Source of the DNA: Oceanobacillus sp. CFH 90083
Lineage (GTDB): Bacteria > Bacillota > Bacilli > Bacillales > Amphibacillaceae
Direction: 5' to 3'
Assembly: GCF_009389585.1 (NCBI RefSeq)
Contig: NZ_VIYG01000004.1
Span: 331,438 to 395,437, forward strand
Length of the DNA: 64,000 nt
Shown: in pieces, positions 1 to 8,515 of the stretch
Layout: every line of letters begins with the position of its first letter
Position numbering within the stretch: position 1 is the first letter of the stretch
Position numbers and translations under genes: made by a program
The notes under the pieces: generated by a model
The model's database searches: none
Told to the model about the DNA's origin: nothing
What the model saw: the letters and a program-made list of their open reading frames with translations, nothing else

Positions 1-117
1 ATTATTGGAAGGATTGTCATTTACCCATATGAAATTCCAATCAGCCTGACAGTGGGAGTTATTGGAAGTGCTGTGTTTATTTTCCTTCTGTTAAGGAGGA
101 GAAAATATGGGTTATAA
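1..117 (+). CDS. Siderophore ABC transporter permease, C-terminal end (FpbN/YclN-like)
   Basis: Only the last 38 codons are in the window, in an open frame from base 1 to a TAA at 115-117. The end is a hydrophobic helix followed by a basic tail (LLRRRKYGL), as in FecCD-type permeases. The next gene overlaps it by 11 bases, and its ribosome site AAGGAGG (93-99) lies inside this one, so the two are translationally coupled. The gene order permease-permease-ATPase-binding protein matches B. subtilis yclNOPQ (fpbNOPQ, petrobactin uptake), which makes this the first permease. The upstream Fur-type control region would be outside the window. Confidence 0.75.
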   Translation: MIGRIVIYPYEIPISLTVGVIGSAVFIFLLLRRRKYGL

Positions 118-1057
118 AATGAAAACATGGATACTCGCTGTTATTGCAGTTATTTTGATGGCATTGTATGTGTTTTACGGTTTAACTGGAAATATTGGTT
201 ATGTATTACCTAGACGCTTACTGAATTTACTTGCCATTTGTTTAACCGGGGGAGCTATTGCATTTGCAACAACCATTTTTATGACGACTACCAATAACCG
301 TATTTTGACACCAAGTGTTTTAGGTTTAGATTCTTTATATATGCTAATTCAAACCATTATTATCTTCTTCTTTGGTTCGAATATGATGGTGCTCTTAGGT
401 GGCTCTGTAAATTATCTGATTTCAATTGCCGGTATGATTCTCTTTTCATTATTTCTTTATCAATTTTTGTTTAAAGGTGAAAAGAATAATATTTATTTTC
501 TATTGTTAATCGGAATGATTTTAGGTACCTTCTTTGGAAGCTTTACAGATTTTATGCAGGTTTTAATTGATCCCAATGAATTTATGATGGTTCAGGATCG
601 AATGTTTGCAAGTATTAACAATGTGAATACTGATTTGCTTTATATCTCCATAGGGATTATAGCCATAACATTTATCTACTTTATGCGTTTTTACAAATAC
701 TTAGATGTCTTATCCCTTGGCAGAGAAGAGGCAATCAATTTAGGTGTTCCTTATCATTACGTTGTGAAAAGACTGCTTATTATCGTTGTTATTCTTATCT
801 CAGTAGCAACTGCTTTAATTGGTCCGATTACATTTTTAGGACTACTCGTGGTGAATGTTTCGTATGAATTAATGAAGACCTATCGTCATTTTTATATTAT
901 ATTGGGAGCAGTGCTTGTCAGTATGATTGCTCTTGTCGGCGGGCAGTTTCTCGTTGAGCGTCTGTTTACCTTCAGTACAACGATTAGTGTTATCATTAAT
1001 TTTATTGGCGGATTATACTTTATATACCTGTTGTTAAAGGAGAATCGAAAATGGTAA
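107..1057 (+). CDS. fpbO: Petrobactin-type siderophore ABC transporter permease FpbO/YclO
   Basis: A 316-residue integral membrane protein of the FecCD family, forming the inner-membrane channel for ferric siderophore import together with the preceding permease. It is almost entirely hydrophobic, with about nine or ten membrane helices. The segment near residues 205-220 (LGREEAINLGVPY) is the cytoplasmic coupling loop that contacts the ATPase in this family. The start at 107 is served by AAGGAGG at 93-99; an ATG at 119 is a less well placed alternative. It overlaps its neighbours on both sides, so the operon is tight. Petrobactin specificity is inferred from gene order only. Confidence 0.85.
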   Translation: MGYKMKTWILAVIAVILMALYVFYGLTGNIGYVLPRRLLNLLAICLTGGAIAFATTIFMTTTNNRILTPSVLGLDSLYMLIQTIIIFFFGSNMMVLLGGSVNYLISIAGMILFSLFLYQFLFKGEKNNIYFLLLIGMILGTFFGSFTDFMQVLIDPNEFMMVQDRMFASINNVNTDLLYISIGIIAITFIYFMRFYKYLDVLSLGREEAINLGVPYHYVVKRLLIIVVILISVATALIGPITFLGLLVVNVSYELMKTYRHFYIILGAVLVSMIALVGGQFLVERLFTFSTTISVIINFIGGLYFIYLLLKENRKW

Positions 1058-1806
1058 AACTCAAGAATGTTTTCAAAGCCTATAATCAAAGAAAGGTTAT
1101 AGAGGATGTGTCGTTAGACATTGAAAAAGGAACAATAACCTCTTTTATTGGTCCCAATGGTGCCGGGAAAAGTACGCTTGTATCGATGATCAGCCGTCTT
1201 ATTTCCAAGGACGATGGAGCGATTACCATCGATGGCAAGGATATTATGCAGACGAAGAATAATGAAATGGCTAAGAAAATATCGATTTTGAAGCAAACGA
1301 ATGCTGTTAATTTAAAATTAACGATTCGTGAGCTTGTATCATTTGGCAGATTCCCTTATTCACAAGGAAGATTAACAAAGGTGGATGAAGAGAAAATTGA
1401 TGAAGCCATTGATTATATGGAACTCCGCGACATACAGGATAAGTACTTGGATGAACTGAGTGGGGGACAACGTCAGCGTGCGCATATTGCGATGGTTATT
1501 GCACAGGATACAGAATACATCCTGTTGGATGAACCATTGAATAACTTAGACATGCGTCACTCTGTGCAAATTATGAAGACATTGCGCAATCTTGTCAATG
1601 AAATGGGAAAGACGATTCTTCTTGTTATCCATGATATTAACTTTGCTTCCTGTTATTCCGATCACATTGTCGCATTAAAGGATGGCAAAATTGTTAAACA
1701 AGGAAGAACTTGTGACGTGATTGACCAATGTGTGTTAAAGGATATCTATGATATGGATATTGATATTAAAGAAATAGATGAAAGAAAAATATGCGTTTAT
1801 TTCTAA
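1051..1806 (+). CDS. fpbP: Petrobactin-type siderophore ABC transporter ATPase FpbP/YclP
   Basis: A 251-residue ATP-binding subunit that powers ferric siderophore import. Visible motifs are Walker A GPNGAGKST (about residues 34-42), the signature LSGGQRQR (about 135-142), Walker B YILLDEP and the switch histidine in LVIHDINFA. Length and motif order are those of FecE/YclP proteins. The start overlaps the fpbO stop by 7 bases. A 186-base spacer with two hairpins separates it from the binding-protein gene, which may set the different protein ratios typical of such systems. Confidence 0.88.
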   Translation: MVKLKNVFKAYNQRKVIEDVSLDIEKGTITSFIGPNGAGKSTLVSMISRLISKDDGAITIDGKDIMQTKNNEMAKKISILKQTNAVNLKLTIRELVSFGRFPYSQGRLTKVDEEKIDEAIDYMELRDIQDKYLDELSGGQRQRAHIAMVIAQDTEYILLDEPLNNLDMRHSVQIMKTLRNLVNEMGKTILLVIHDINFASCYSDHIVALKDGKIVKQGRTCDVIDQCVLKDIYDMDIDIKEIDERKICVYF

Positions 1807-1832
1807 CTTAATAAAGAAACAATAAAAAAGGC

Positions 1833-1858
1833 CCTTTAATATCAATAGATACTAAAGG
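1833..1858 (+). other. Intercistronic hairpin between fpbP and fpbQ
   Basis: Eleven-base arms with one mismatch flank a 4-base loop (CCTTTAaTATC / GATAcTAAAGG). No T-run follows, so it is not a standard terminator. It may stabilise or process the operon mRNA. Confidence 0.4.
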
Positions 1859-1931
1859 AACCAAGCTCGTATTCTATTCTAACGTAAATAAGAAAACAGG
1901 TAAACAACTTTGCTTATAAAATATTTAAAAG

Positions 1932-1955
1932 GTCATATTACATTTTTAATATGAC
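1932..1955 (+). other. Perfect inverted repeat upstream of fpbQ
   Basis: GTCATATTA and TAATATGAC form perfect 9-base arms around a 6-base centre, 38 bases before the fpbQ start. It could be an mRNA hairpin or an operator for separate control of the binding protein. It does not resemble the usual Fur box. Confidence 0.4.
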
Positions 1956-1992
1956 GATATAAAAAGGTTGATACAATAAGGAGATAAATAAC

Positions 1993-2961
1993 ATGAAAAA
2001 ATCATTATTATTTTTAATGCTGGCAGTTTTCCTGCTTATAATGGCAGCATGTGGATCATCAGATGAATCTAATAATGCAGAAGGAGACAATGGTTCTGAC
2101 GGTGATGCTCAAGAAGAGCAAACAGTAACAATAGAGCATGAATTAGGAGAAACAGAAGTTCCTGTGAATCCGGAAAAAGTAATTGTATTTGACTTCGGTA
2201 TTTTAGATACATTGGATAAATTAGATATTCCTGTAGAAGGAGTAGCAAAATCAGGAAATATTCCTGCTTATTTGGAGAAATATGAAAGTGATGAATATGA
2301 AAATATTGGCGGATTAAAAGAGCCTGATTTTGAAAAAATCGCTGAAATCGATCCCGACTTAATCATTATTTCAGGCCGCCAAGCAGACAGCTATGAGGAA
2401 TTACAAAAGCTTGGACCAACTGTTCATTTAGGTGTAGATACAACAAGATATATGGATTCCTTTGAGGAAAACATGCATAAAGTTGGACAGATTTTTGATG
2501 TTGATGACCAGGTCAGCGAAGAGCTGCAAACCATTGAAGATAATATTGCAGCATTAAATGATAAAGCAGGGAATGCCGGAGATGCACTAATCATCCTAGC
2601 AAATGATGATAAAATCAGTGCATATGGACAAAATTCCCGTTTCGGAATTATTCATGATGTGTTCGGTGTGTCTGCTGCTGATGAAGATATCGAGGCTTCT
2701 ACACATGGAATGAATGTATCATTTGAATATGTGATGGAAGAAAATCCAGATACGCTTTATGTGATTGACCGTGGTGCAGCGGTTGCTACAGATGGTGAAA
2801 CAAACACTTCCGATTTAGTAGAAAATGATTTAACTGCAAATACAGAAGCATATAAAAATGATCGTATCTTCTACTTGAACCCGGATGTATGGTATCTGTC
2901 CGGCGGCGGATTAACATCTGTTCAAGAGATGATTAATGAAATTGATGCAAGCTTAGAATAA
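1993..2961 (+). CDS. fpbQ: Petrobactin-type siderophore-binding lipoprotein FpbQ/YclQ
   Basis: A 322-residue substrate-binding lipoprotein of the FatB/YclQ type. Residues 1-20 form a lipoprotein signal ending in the lipobox MAAC, with Cys20 as the lipid anchor, followed by an acidic Ser/Asp/Glu-rich linker. The mature part begins with TVTIEHELGETEVPVNPEKV, the usual opening of class III binding proteins, and contains DPDLIIISGRQ. It should capture the ferric siderophore outside the membrane and deliver it to FpbNO. The ribosome site AAGGAG lies before 1993. A strong terminator directly follows the stop and closes the operon. Confidence 0.87.
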   Translation: MKKSLLFLMLAVFLLIMAACGSSDESNNAEGDNGSDGDAQEEQTVTIEHELGETEVPVNPEKVIVFDFGILDTLDKLDIPVEGVAKSGNIPAYLEKYESDEYENIGGLKEPDFEKIAEIDPDLIIISGRQADSYEELQKLGPTVHLGVDTTRYMDSFEENMHKVGQIFDVDDQVSEELQTIEDNIAALNDKAGNAGDALIILANDDKISAYGQNSRFGIIHDVFGVSAADEDIEASTHGMNVSFEYVMEENPDTLYVIDRGAAVATDGETNTSDLVENDLTANTEAYKNDRIFYLNPDVWYLSGGGLTSVQEMINEIDASLE

Positions 2962-3011
2962 GCTAAGAAAAACTCCCGGTTATATTTTTAGCCGGGAGTT
3001 TTTCTTAGCTT
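2960..3011 (+). terminator. Terminator of the fpb operon
   Basis: Perfect 20-base arms (2960-2979 and 2992-3011) around a 12-base loop. The right arm contains a T5 run and the hairpin begins within the fpbQ stop codon. Confidence 0.88.
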
Positions 3012-3433
3012 TATTTTAATTGCTTTAACGTTTCTAAAGGCAAATTAGTACTGATTCATCTCTAAAATGAAAAATGCAACTAATCAGCTGACCATATCAT
3101 GTATCTTCAAATGGATAAACAGATATAGGTATAAAAATATTTTATAGGAGCGATTAGATGATAAAGGAAAAAAGTTGAAATGTTTATCGGTTAAAAGGCC
3201 TGACAACAAAGAAATTAATCTCTTGTTTTTTCTTCGTTACCCAAAAGGTTAATTAACTTTCCAAAATGAGGTTTTCACTTTATCCCCTATATCGTGTTCC
3301 TAAAGAATAAGGAAACTGGATAAAAGTCATACTATGATAGAGATTAAAAAAATTAATGCTCGAAAACTTGAAACAATGGAAGCATGTATGATTGAATGGA
3401 ACATGACAAATTTTTAAAGTGAGGGATGCTTTC
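3012..3433. other. Gene-free stretch before the SurA/PrsA-like lipoprotein gene
   Basis: About 420 bases without a plausible coding frame on either strand. A short hairpin (TTCCT / AGGAA, 3297-3314) and a phrase resembling the repeats at 15.9, 28.65 and 39.1 kb (GAGGTTTTCACTTTAT, near 3268-3283) are visible. A promoter for the next gene is expected here but none is convincing. Confidence 0.4.
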
Positions 3434-4135
3434 ATGAAGAAACTGTCATTAACGATATTGATGATACTAACCATGCTATTAGCAGCGTGTGGAAATGATG
3501 ATAATGGACAAGAAGAGGCTGCACAACAACCGCAGGAACCGGAGCCGGTTGAATTTTCTGAGGATGAATTTGTAGACAGTGATACGTCTGTTGTCGTTGT
3601 AAATGGAGAGGAATTACAAGGTAATGACTATAATACGGCTTATTCATTAGTTAAGTCAATGATGCATCAAGCAGGTCAGGATGTAACAGATTTAGAAGCA
3701 TTGCAGGATGAAACAATCAGTTTTCTTGTGGAACAAGAGCTTGTTATGCAGGAAGCAAATGACCAAGGTGTCGAAGTGACAGATGAAGAGGTGCAAGAAG
3801 AAATGGATGCACTTAAAGAACAAGGCGGAGAAGAACAATTTCAAACGTCACTTGAACAATTAAATTTAAGTGAAGAGCAATTTGCGCAGCAGCTCAGATA
3901 TAATTTAGCAACGATGCATTATATGGAAAAAGCGTTTGATATAGAAGTGACAGAAGAAGAAGTACAAGATATGTATGATGAATTATCTGCACAAATGGAA
4001 GGTCAGGAAATGCAGGATCTGGACGAGATCAGAGACCAGCTTGAGCAGATGGTTGAACAAAATAAACAGCAGGAAGCTTATGCAGATAAAATAGATGAAC
4101 TAAGGAAATCTGCAGAGGTGGAAGAATTACTTTGA
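3434..4135 (+). CDS. SurA_N/PrsA-like lipoprotein (foldase-type, no rotamase domain)
   Basis: A 233-residue lipoprotein. The signal peptide MKKLSLTILMILTMLLAAC ends in the lipobox LAAC, followed by a Gln/Glu/Pro-rich linker. The body is helical and acidic, of the SurA N-terminal type (VVVVNGEELQGNDYN, then FLVEQELVMQEANDQGVEVTDEEV). No parvulin rotamase module is present, so it is shorter than true PrsA (about 290 residues) and may be a chaperone-like relative. I chose the ATG at 3434, 8 bases after GAGGG; the upstream GTG at 3419 has no ribosome site. It is a single-gene unit ending at the shared terminator at 4271-4324. Confidence 0.75.
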   Translation: MKKLSLTILMILTMLLAACGNDDNGQEEAAQQPQEPEPVEFSEDEFVDSDTSVVVVNGEELQGNDYNTAYSLVKSMMHQAGQDVTDLEALQDETISFLVEQELVMQEANDQGVEVTDEEVQEEMDALKEQGGEEQFQTSLEQLNLSEEQFAQQLRYNLATMHYMEKAFDIEVTEEEVQDMYDELSAQMEGQEMQDLDEIRDQLEQMVEQNKQQEAYADKIDELRKSAEVEELL

Positions 4136-4270
4136 TTGTACCTTAAGTAAACGGTTTTTTCTTGTAACTTAGAAAGAAAGCGAAGTTTTGCTGAGTTTCA
4201 TTCAAGAGTTTTTCCTTGTATTTAGATCAAAGTGAAAAACTTCCAAAAGAAGAAAATGAAATTTTATAAG

Positions 4271-4324
4271 AAAAAAGGAAGGAAATGCTTCTTTGCTGTT
4301 AAGAAGCGTTTCCTTCCTTTTTTT
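4271..4324. terminator. Bidirectional terminator
   Basis: Arms 4271-4293 and 4301-4324 (AAGGAAGGAAA-GCTTCTT / AAGAAGC-TTTCCTTCCTT) around a 7-base loop, with T-runs on both strands. It ends the lipoprotein gene on plus and the Nramp-like operon on minus. Confidence 0.87.
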
Positions 4325-5543
4325 ATAAAAATGTATTTATTGCATCGACTAAGCTGTAAATACCAAGGAATGACACAACAGCCGTAACAAGCCAGCCGAT
4401 TATATTTAGCCAAAGTGCATTTACATATTTACCCATTGTATTCTTCTTATTCACAACAACCATAATGATTATTGCAATAAGCGGCAGAATTAATCCGTTT
4501 AGTGCTTGCGCGATAAGCAGTACTTCCAACGGCTCAAATCCAAGCCCTGAAGTGATGATACCGAAAATAATAACCAAGGCAAAGACAATTTTGTATTTTT
4601 TATTAGAGAAGCCGCCTTCCCATCTCATAAAACTGCTGACCGTAACAGCTGCTCCCATTGGCGAAGCGATAGCAGATGAAAATCCGGCAGCAAATAGACC
4701 GACACTAATAAATATTGGAGCTAAATCTCCCATTAATGGCTGCAGCGGGGCAGCGAGTTCAACAATACTTGTCACTTCTGTGCCGTGGATTAACGCACCA
4801 GCTGTAATTAAAATTGCCGCAGTGATAATACCGCCGACACTAATGGAAATAATCGTATCCCATCTGACTGCTTTTAAATCATTAACACTGTTCCATTTTT
4901 CTCCGACAGTTGATGCATGGATGAAGAAGTTATAAGGAACAACCGTTGTACCGATCAAAGCAATAACGACTAATATGGAGCCTTGTGGGATGCCTGGAAT
5001 AAAAGCTCCTTTTAATACAGCGAGAACATCGGAAGTAGCGACGAACATGGTTGTAATAAAGGTAAGGCTCATAATAACGATAAAGACAATCATCAGTTTT
5101 TCCATAAATTTATAGCCGCCGGCGATACCAAGAATTAAAATAATTGTTCCGACAACTGGCGCCACATAATTTTCAGGAATTCCTGTTAAATAAGAAACAC
5201 CCAGGGAAGTTCCGATCAAATCTCCACTTATGTATGCAGCACACCCTACACAGACAGCGATTAAAACAATCCACACTGTTGCAAATTTCAGAATTTGATT
5301 TTGGAATAATTCTCTAATATTTTCCCCTAATCCTTGCTTTGTTACGATACCGATTCTAGCTACCATTTCCTGCAGGATAATTGTGGCTACGATAGCAAAG
5401 ATAACTGCCCATAATAACGCGAAACCAAATCCGGCACCTGCCCGGGTAGCAGTAGTTACCGTGCCTGGTCCGATAAAGGATGCGGTAATAATAGCGCCTG
5501 GTCCGATAATTTTGAGCTTCTCAACAACTTTTGATTGAGCCAA
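4323..5543 (-). CDS. Nramp-superfamily transporter with replaced metal-site residues
   Basis: A 406-residue protein with about 11 membrane helices and the Nramp (SLC11) fold pattern. In helix 1 the usual DPGN motif reads GPGT (residues 25-28). In helix 6 the usual A-T-V-M-P-H reads T-T-V-V-P-Y (199-204). Thus the Asp, Asn and Met that bind transition metals in characterised Nramps are all absent. The substrate is probably not Mn2+ or Fe2+ and is unknown; an organic or amino-acid-type substrate is possible. The start is TTG at 5543, 8 bases after GGAGG. It lies 55 bases downstream of the ureohydrolase gene in the same direction, so the two probably work together. Confidence 0.8.
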   Translation of the reverse strand: MAQSKVVEKLKIIGPGAIITASFIGPGTVTTATRAGAGFGFALLWAVIFAIVATIILQEMVARIGIVTKQGLGENIRELFQNQILKFATVWIVLIAVCVGCAAYISGDLIGTSLGVSYLTGIPENYVAPVVGTIILILGIAGGYKFMEKLMIVFIVIMSLTFITTMFVATSDVLAVLKGAFIPGIPQGSILVVIALIGTTVVPYNFFIHASTVGEKWNSVNDLKAVRWDTIISISVGGIITAAILITAGALIHGTEVTSIVELAAPLQPLMGDLAPIFISVGLFAAGFSSAIASPMGAAVTVSSFMRWEGGFSNKKYKIVFALVIIFGIITSGLGFEPLEVLLIAQALNGLILPLIAIIIMVVVNKKNTMGKYVNALWLNIIGWLVTAVVSFLGIYSLVDAINTFL

Positions 5544-5598
5544 GTAAAATTCCTCCTTTGTTTACTGCAAGTAATGAAGGGGAAAGCCCCCTTATTAC

Positions 5599-6540
5599 TT
5601 ACTTGGCATGACCACCATGAATATGACCGGCCAATACATACAGTACTGCTGTCGATACAAAGTGTGCTGAATTTTGATTGAAATCCTGCTGCGGATAAAC
5701 TTCTACAAAATCCATTCCACACAGACCGCGTTTAGCAAATTCATAGATCATGGTAAGAAGCTCATAGGAAGTCAATCCATTTCCATCAACTGGTCCGCCT
5801 GGATTGAACGCAAAATCAAGTACATCACTGCAAATAGTCAAATAGACAACATCGACATCTTTTGATGCCATTTCATAGATTTCATTCGCATATTTCTTTA
5901 AATCACTCTGTTCACGAATATCATTAATCGTGATTGTTACAGCACCGGCATCTTTTGCGTACCTGCCTGTTTCCGGTTTATTGCGGGGACCTTTAATCCC
6001 TGTGTGAATTAAGCTTTCATTACGTACACCTTCTGTTTCATATAAGCGCATAAAAGGTGTGCTTCTTGCAAACTTATCTCCGTCATGATGCGGCATATTA
6101 TCATAGTGTGAATCAAGGTGAATAATGCCGACTTTCTTACCAGTATTGGTTAAACCTTTCACAATCGGGTAAGTAACGCCATGATCCCCGCCAAGCCCTA
6201 CAAGGAATTTGCCACTTTTCCACAGATTTTCTGCAAACTCTTCAATCCGATTCATTGTTTCTGGAACATCATGAGGTACGATGCTGACATCGCCGACATC
6301 CCCTAAACTTAAATGATCTTCTACATTGATATGGTCTAATTCCGGCAGATACGTACTATATCTGGCAGAAGACAGGCGTATTTGTTTTGGCCCAAGCTCG
6401 CAGCCTGTATAATCTCCCCATGTGCAGGCACCTTCCCATGGAATACCATAGATTAATACATCTGTATTATATTCTTTTTTATTTGTTAGATTTTTTGCGC
6501 CTAATAATGGCGGGGTATTACCGTAAATATTTGTACTCAT
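5599..6540 (-). CDS. Arginase/agmatinase-family ureohydrolase with an altered metal site
   Basis: A 313-residue ureohydrolase-fold protein. Metal-binding motifs are GGDHG (H120) and DSHYD (D143, H145, D147). The third motif, normally S-x-D-x-D-x-x-D-P, reads T-I-C-S-D-V-L-D-F (235-243), so one of the two metal-bridging aspartates is Cys237 while D239 remains. Family members cleave a C-N bond in arginine, agmatine, formimidoylglutamate, guanidinobutyrate or guanidine; which applies here cannot be told. I chose the ATG at 6540 (AAAAGGAG 7 bases upstream); frames upstream lack a ribosome site. It is first in an operon with the Nramp-like transporter and is driven by a clear promoter overlapped by a palindrome. 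Confidence 0.82.
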   Translation of the reverse strand: MSTNIYGNTPPLLGAKNLTNKKEYNTDVLIYGIPWEGACTWGDYTGCELGPKQIRLSSARYSTYLPELDHINVEDHLSLGDVGDVSIVPHDVPETMNRIEEFAENLWKSGKFLVGLGGDHGVTYPIVKGLTNTGKKVGIIHLDSHYDNMPHHDGDKFARSTPFMRLYETEGVRNESLIHTGIKGPRNKPETGRYAKDAGAVTITINDIREQSDLKKYANEIYEMASKDVDVVYLTICSDVLDFAFNPGGPVDGNGLTSYELLTMIYEFAKRGLCGMDFVEVYPQQDFNQNSAHFVSTAVLYVLAGHIHGGHAK

Positions 6541-6630
6541 TCTCATTCTCCTTTTTGTATTTCGTATTTTAAAAATTCGAAATACTTTTTTCTTCATGTG
6601 TAATAAAAGTTATTACATCTTAACCCTTAA

Positions 6631-6672
6631 ATAATAATAGAAACATAGAATTGTGTCAAGAAACCTGACACA
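6631..6672 (-). promoter_or_regulatory. Sigma-A promoter with palindromic operator for the ureohydrolase operon
   Basis: On the minus strand TTGACA (6659-6654) and TATTAT (6636-6631) are 17 bases apart. A perfect inverted repeat TGTGTCA-N7-TGACACA (6652-6672) covers the -35 box, which suggests repression by an unidentified dimeric regulator. Confidence 0.7.
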
Positions 6673-6750
6673 TCGGGGGCATCGATTTAAAACGATCTCT
6701 CTTATCACATGTATGTATACACCTTTAAAAAAATTTTAGTTTAGCTATAA

Positions 6751-6786
6751 TAAAAAAGCCATTAGAAGTAGCATTTCTAATGGCTT
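6751..6786 (-). terminator. Terminator of the his operon
   Basis: GCCATTAGAA and TTCTAATGGC form 10-base arms; on the minus strand they are followed by a T6 run (plus-strand A-run 6752-6757). It lies about 35 bases after the hisC stop. Confidence 0.85.
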
Positions 6787-6822
6787 CTGCCGAATTTATT
6801 CTATTTTTGAAAAACAAGTGTA

Positions 6823-7890
6823 TCATTTCTCTGTTATTTTATCGATGGCATGTAATAGTTTTGTCATTTGCTCTTTTGTACCAATTGAAATTCGTAAATA
6901 ATTGTCTAGCTTTGGCTTGTTGAAATAACGTATCAGAAAACCTAGCTGTTTCAGTTCGGAAAATAACTTTTCTGCTTCAATACCTATACCTGCCGGAGAT
7001 GCAAGAACAAAATTAGCTTGAGAAGGGAGGACATGGAAGTCTCTTTTCTCTAATTCTTTCTGAAAGTATTCTCTCGTTGCAATAATTTCCTGCCGTGTTT
7101 TCTCAAAATAAGCTGTATCCCGAAATGCCTCGACAGCTCCGGCGATGGCTAATCGATCTATTGTATAGGAATTAAAAGAATCCTTCACCCGGGTTAATCC
7201 GTCAATTAATTCCGGATGTCCCATTGCCATACCTACTCGCAGGCCGGCAAGAGACCGGGATTTAGACAGAGTTTGCACAACAAGCAAATTTGGATAGCTG
7301 TCTATTAGTGAGACAGCTGAGGCATTTGCAAAATCCACATAAGCTTCATCAACGATCACCACTTGATCCGGGTTATTTTTTAGGATTTGCTCAATAGCTG
7401 TGAGCTCCAGATACAGGCTGGTCGGCGCATTCGGATTTGGAAAAATAACACCGCCTTGTGAGTGGAAGAGAGATTCGGGAGAGATCGTAAAATCGTCCTC
7501 CAAGGCTACTTCCTCCACATCCAATTGATAGAGCTTTGCATATACAGGATAAAAGCTGTAAGTGATATCTGGGTATTTAATGGCTTTTCCAGGTTCAAAA
7601 AAAGTCATAAAGCTAAGTGCAAGTACCTCATCTGAGCCATTGCCGACAAAAACCTGCTCCTTTTTCAAGCCATAGAACCTGCCAATTTCCTCTCTAAGTT
7701 CGTCCACAGTAGGAGAAGGGTAGAGCTGTAATTTTGTCTTTGCCTCCTCCTCAATTGCTGCCAAAACTTTTGGTGATGGGGGAAAGGGATTTTCGTTGGT
7801 ATTTAATTTAATAATAGCAGGATCATCTAATTGTTCTCCGGGCACATAAGGTTCCAGCTGTTTGATTAACGGGTTCCAGAACTTACTCAC
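6823..7890 (-). CDS. hisC: Histidinol-phosphate aminotransferase HisC
   Basis: A 355-residue PLP-dependent class I/II aminotransferase that converts imidazole-acetol phosphate to histidinol phosphate. Typical features are [14 protein letters not shown] near the start, [19 protein letters not shown], the Asp/Tyr pair in [10 protein letters not shown] and the PLP-lysine segment [15 protein letters not shown]. The best start is a GTG at 7890, 8 bases after AAGAAGG; it overlaps the hisI stop by 8 bases (GTGAGTAA), so the genes are coupled. An upstream in-frame ATG at 7923 lies deep inside hisI and is less likely. In B. subtilis hisC sits in the trp region; here it is the last gene of the his operon. 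Confidence 0.93.
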   Translation of the reverse strand: MSKFWNPLIKQLEPYVPGEQLDDPAIIKLNTNENPFPPSPKVLAAIEEEAKTKLQLYPSPTVDELREEIGRFYGLKKEQVFVGNGSDEVLALSFMTFFEPGKAIKYPDITYSFYPVYAKLYQLDVEEVALEDDFTISPESLFHSQGGVIFPNPNAPTSLYLELTAIEQILKNNPDQVVIVDEAYVDFANASAVSLIDSYPNLLVVQTLSKSRSLAGLRVGMAMGHPELIDGLTRVKDSFNSYTIDRLAIAGAVEAFRDTAYFEKTRQEIIATREYFQKELEKRDFHVLPSQANFVLASPAGIGIEAEKLFSELKQLGFLIRYFNKPKLDNYLRISIGTKEQMTKLLHAIDKITEK

Positions 7891-8515
7891 GGTGCTGACC
7901 TTCTTTTTCAATATGACGTTCATTTAGTATCTGTTTAATGTCTTTGGTAGTTACTCCTTGCTCCTCCATTAAAACAAGGGAGTGATACAATAAATCAGCT
8001 AATTCATTTGTTAATTCTTCTTTATCATTATTTTTTGCTCCGATAACTACCTCAGTCGATTCTTCCCCGATTTTTTTGAGAATCTTATCTAACCCTTTAT
8101 TAAACAGATAAGTTGTATACGCGCCCTCCTGCGGGTTTTCTTTCCGATCTTTAATCTTACCGGTAAGCTCGTTGACGATGGAGAACAGCGGCTTTTCTGT
8201 TTCGGATAAGGTTATTTCAAAGCAAGTGGTTGTGCCTTTATGGCAGGCGGGTCCAAGCGGCTGCACCTGTACTACTAAGGCATCCTGATCACAATCAACC
8301 ATTATTTTTTTAACCAGCTGTTTATTCCCCGAGGTTTCTCCTTTATTCCAGAGCTTCTGACGACTGCGGGAATAAAACCAGGTTTCACCAGTTTCTAATG
8401 TTTTTACTAAAGCAATATCATTCATATAAGCTAAAGTTAATACTTTTCCTGTTGCGTAATCTTGAACAATAGCCGGAACCAGTCCATTTTCATCGTATTT
8501 TATTGAAATCTCCAT
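7883..8515 (-). CDS. hisI: Bifunctional phosphoribosyl-AMP cyclohydrolase / phosphoribosyl-ATP diphosphatase HisIE
   Basis: A 210-residue fusion catalysing steps two and three of histidine synthesis. The N-terminal cyclohydrolase half carries [20 protein letters not shown] and the metal site [11 protein letters not shown]...GPACHKG. The C-terminal pyrophosphatase half (about 115-205) carries [16 protein letters not shown] and [13 protein letters not shown]. The start codon overlaps the hisF stop by one base (TAATG). The fusion is normal for Bacillaceae. Confidence 0.94.
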   Translation of the reverse strand: MEISIKYDENGLVPAIVQDYATGKVLTLAYMNDIALVKTLETGETWFYSRSRQKLWNKGETSGNKQLVKKIMVDCDQDALVVQVQPLGPACHKGTTTCFEITLSETEKPLFSIVNELTGKIKDRKENPQEGAYTTYLFNKGLDKILKKIGEESTEVVIGAKNNDKEELTNELADLLYHSLVLMEEQGVTTKDIKQILNERHIEKEGQHRE

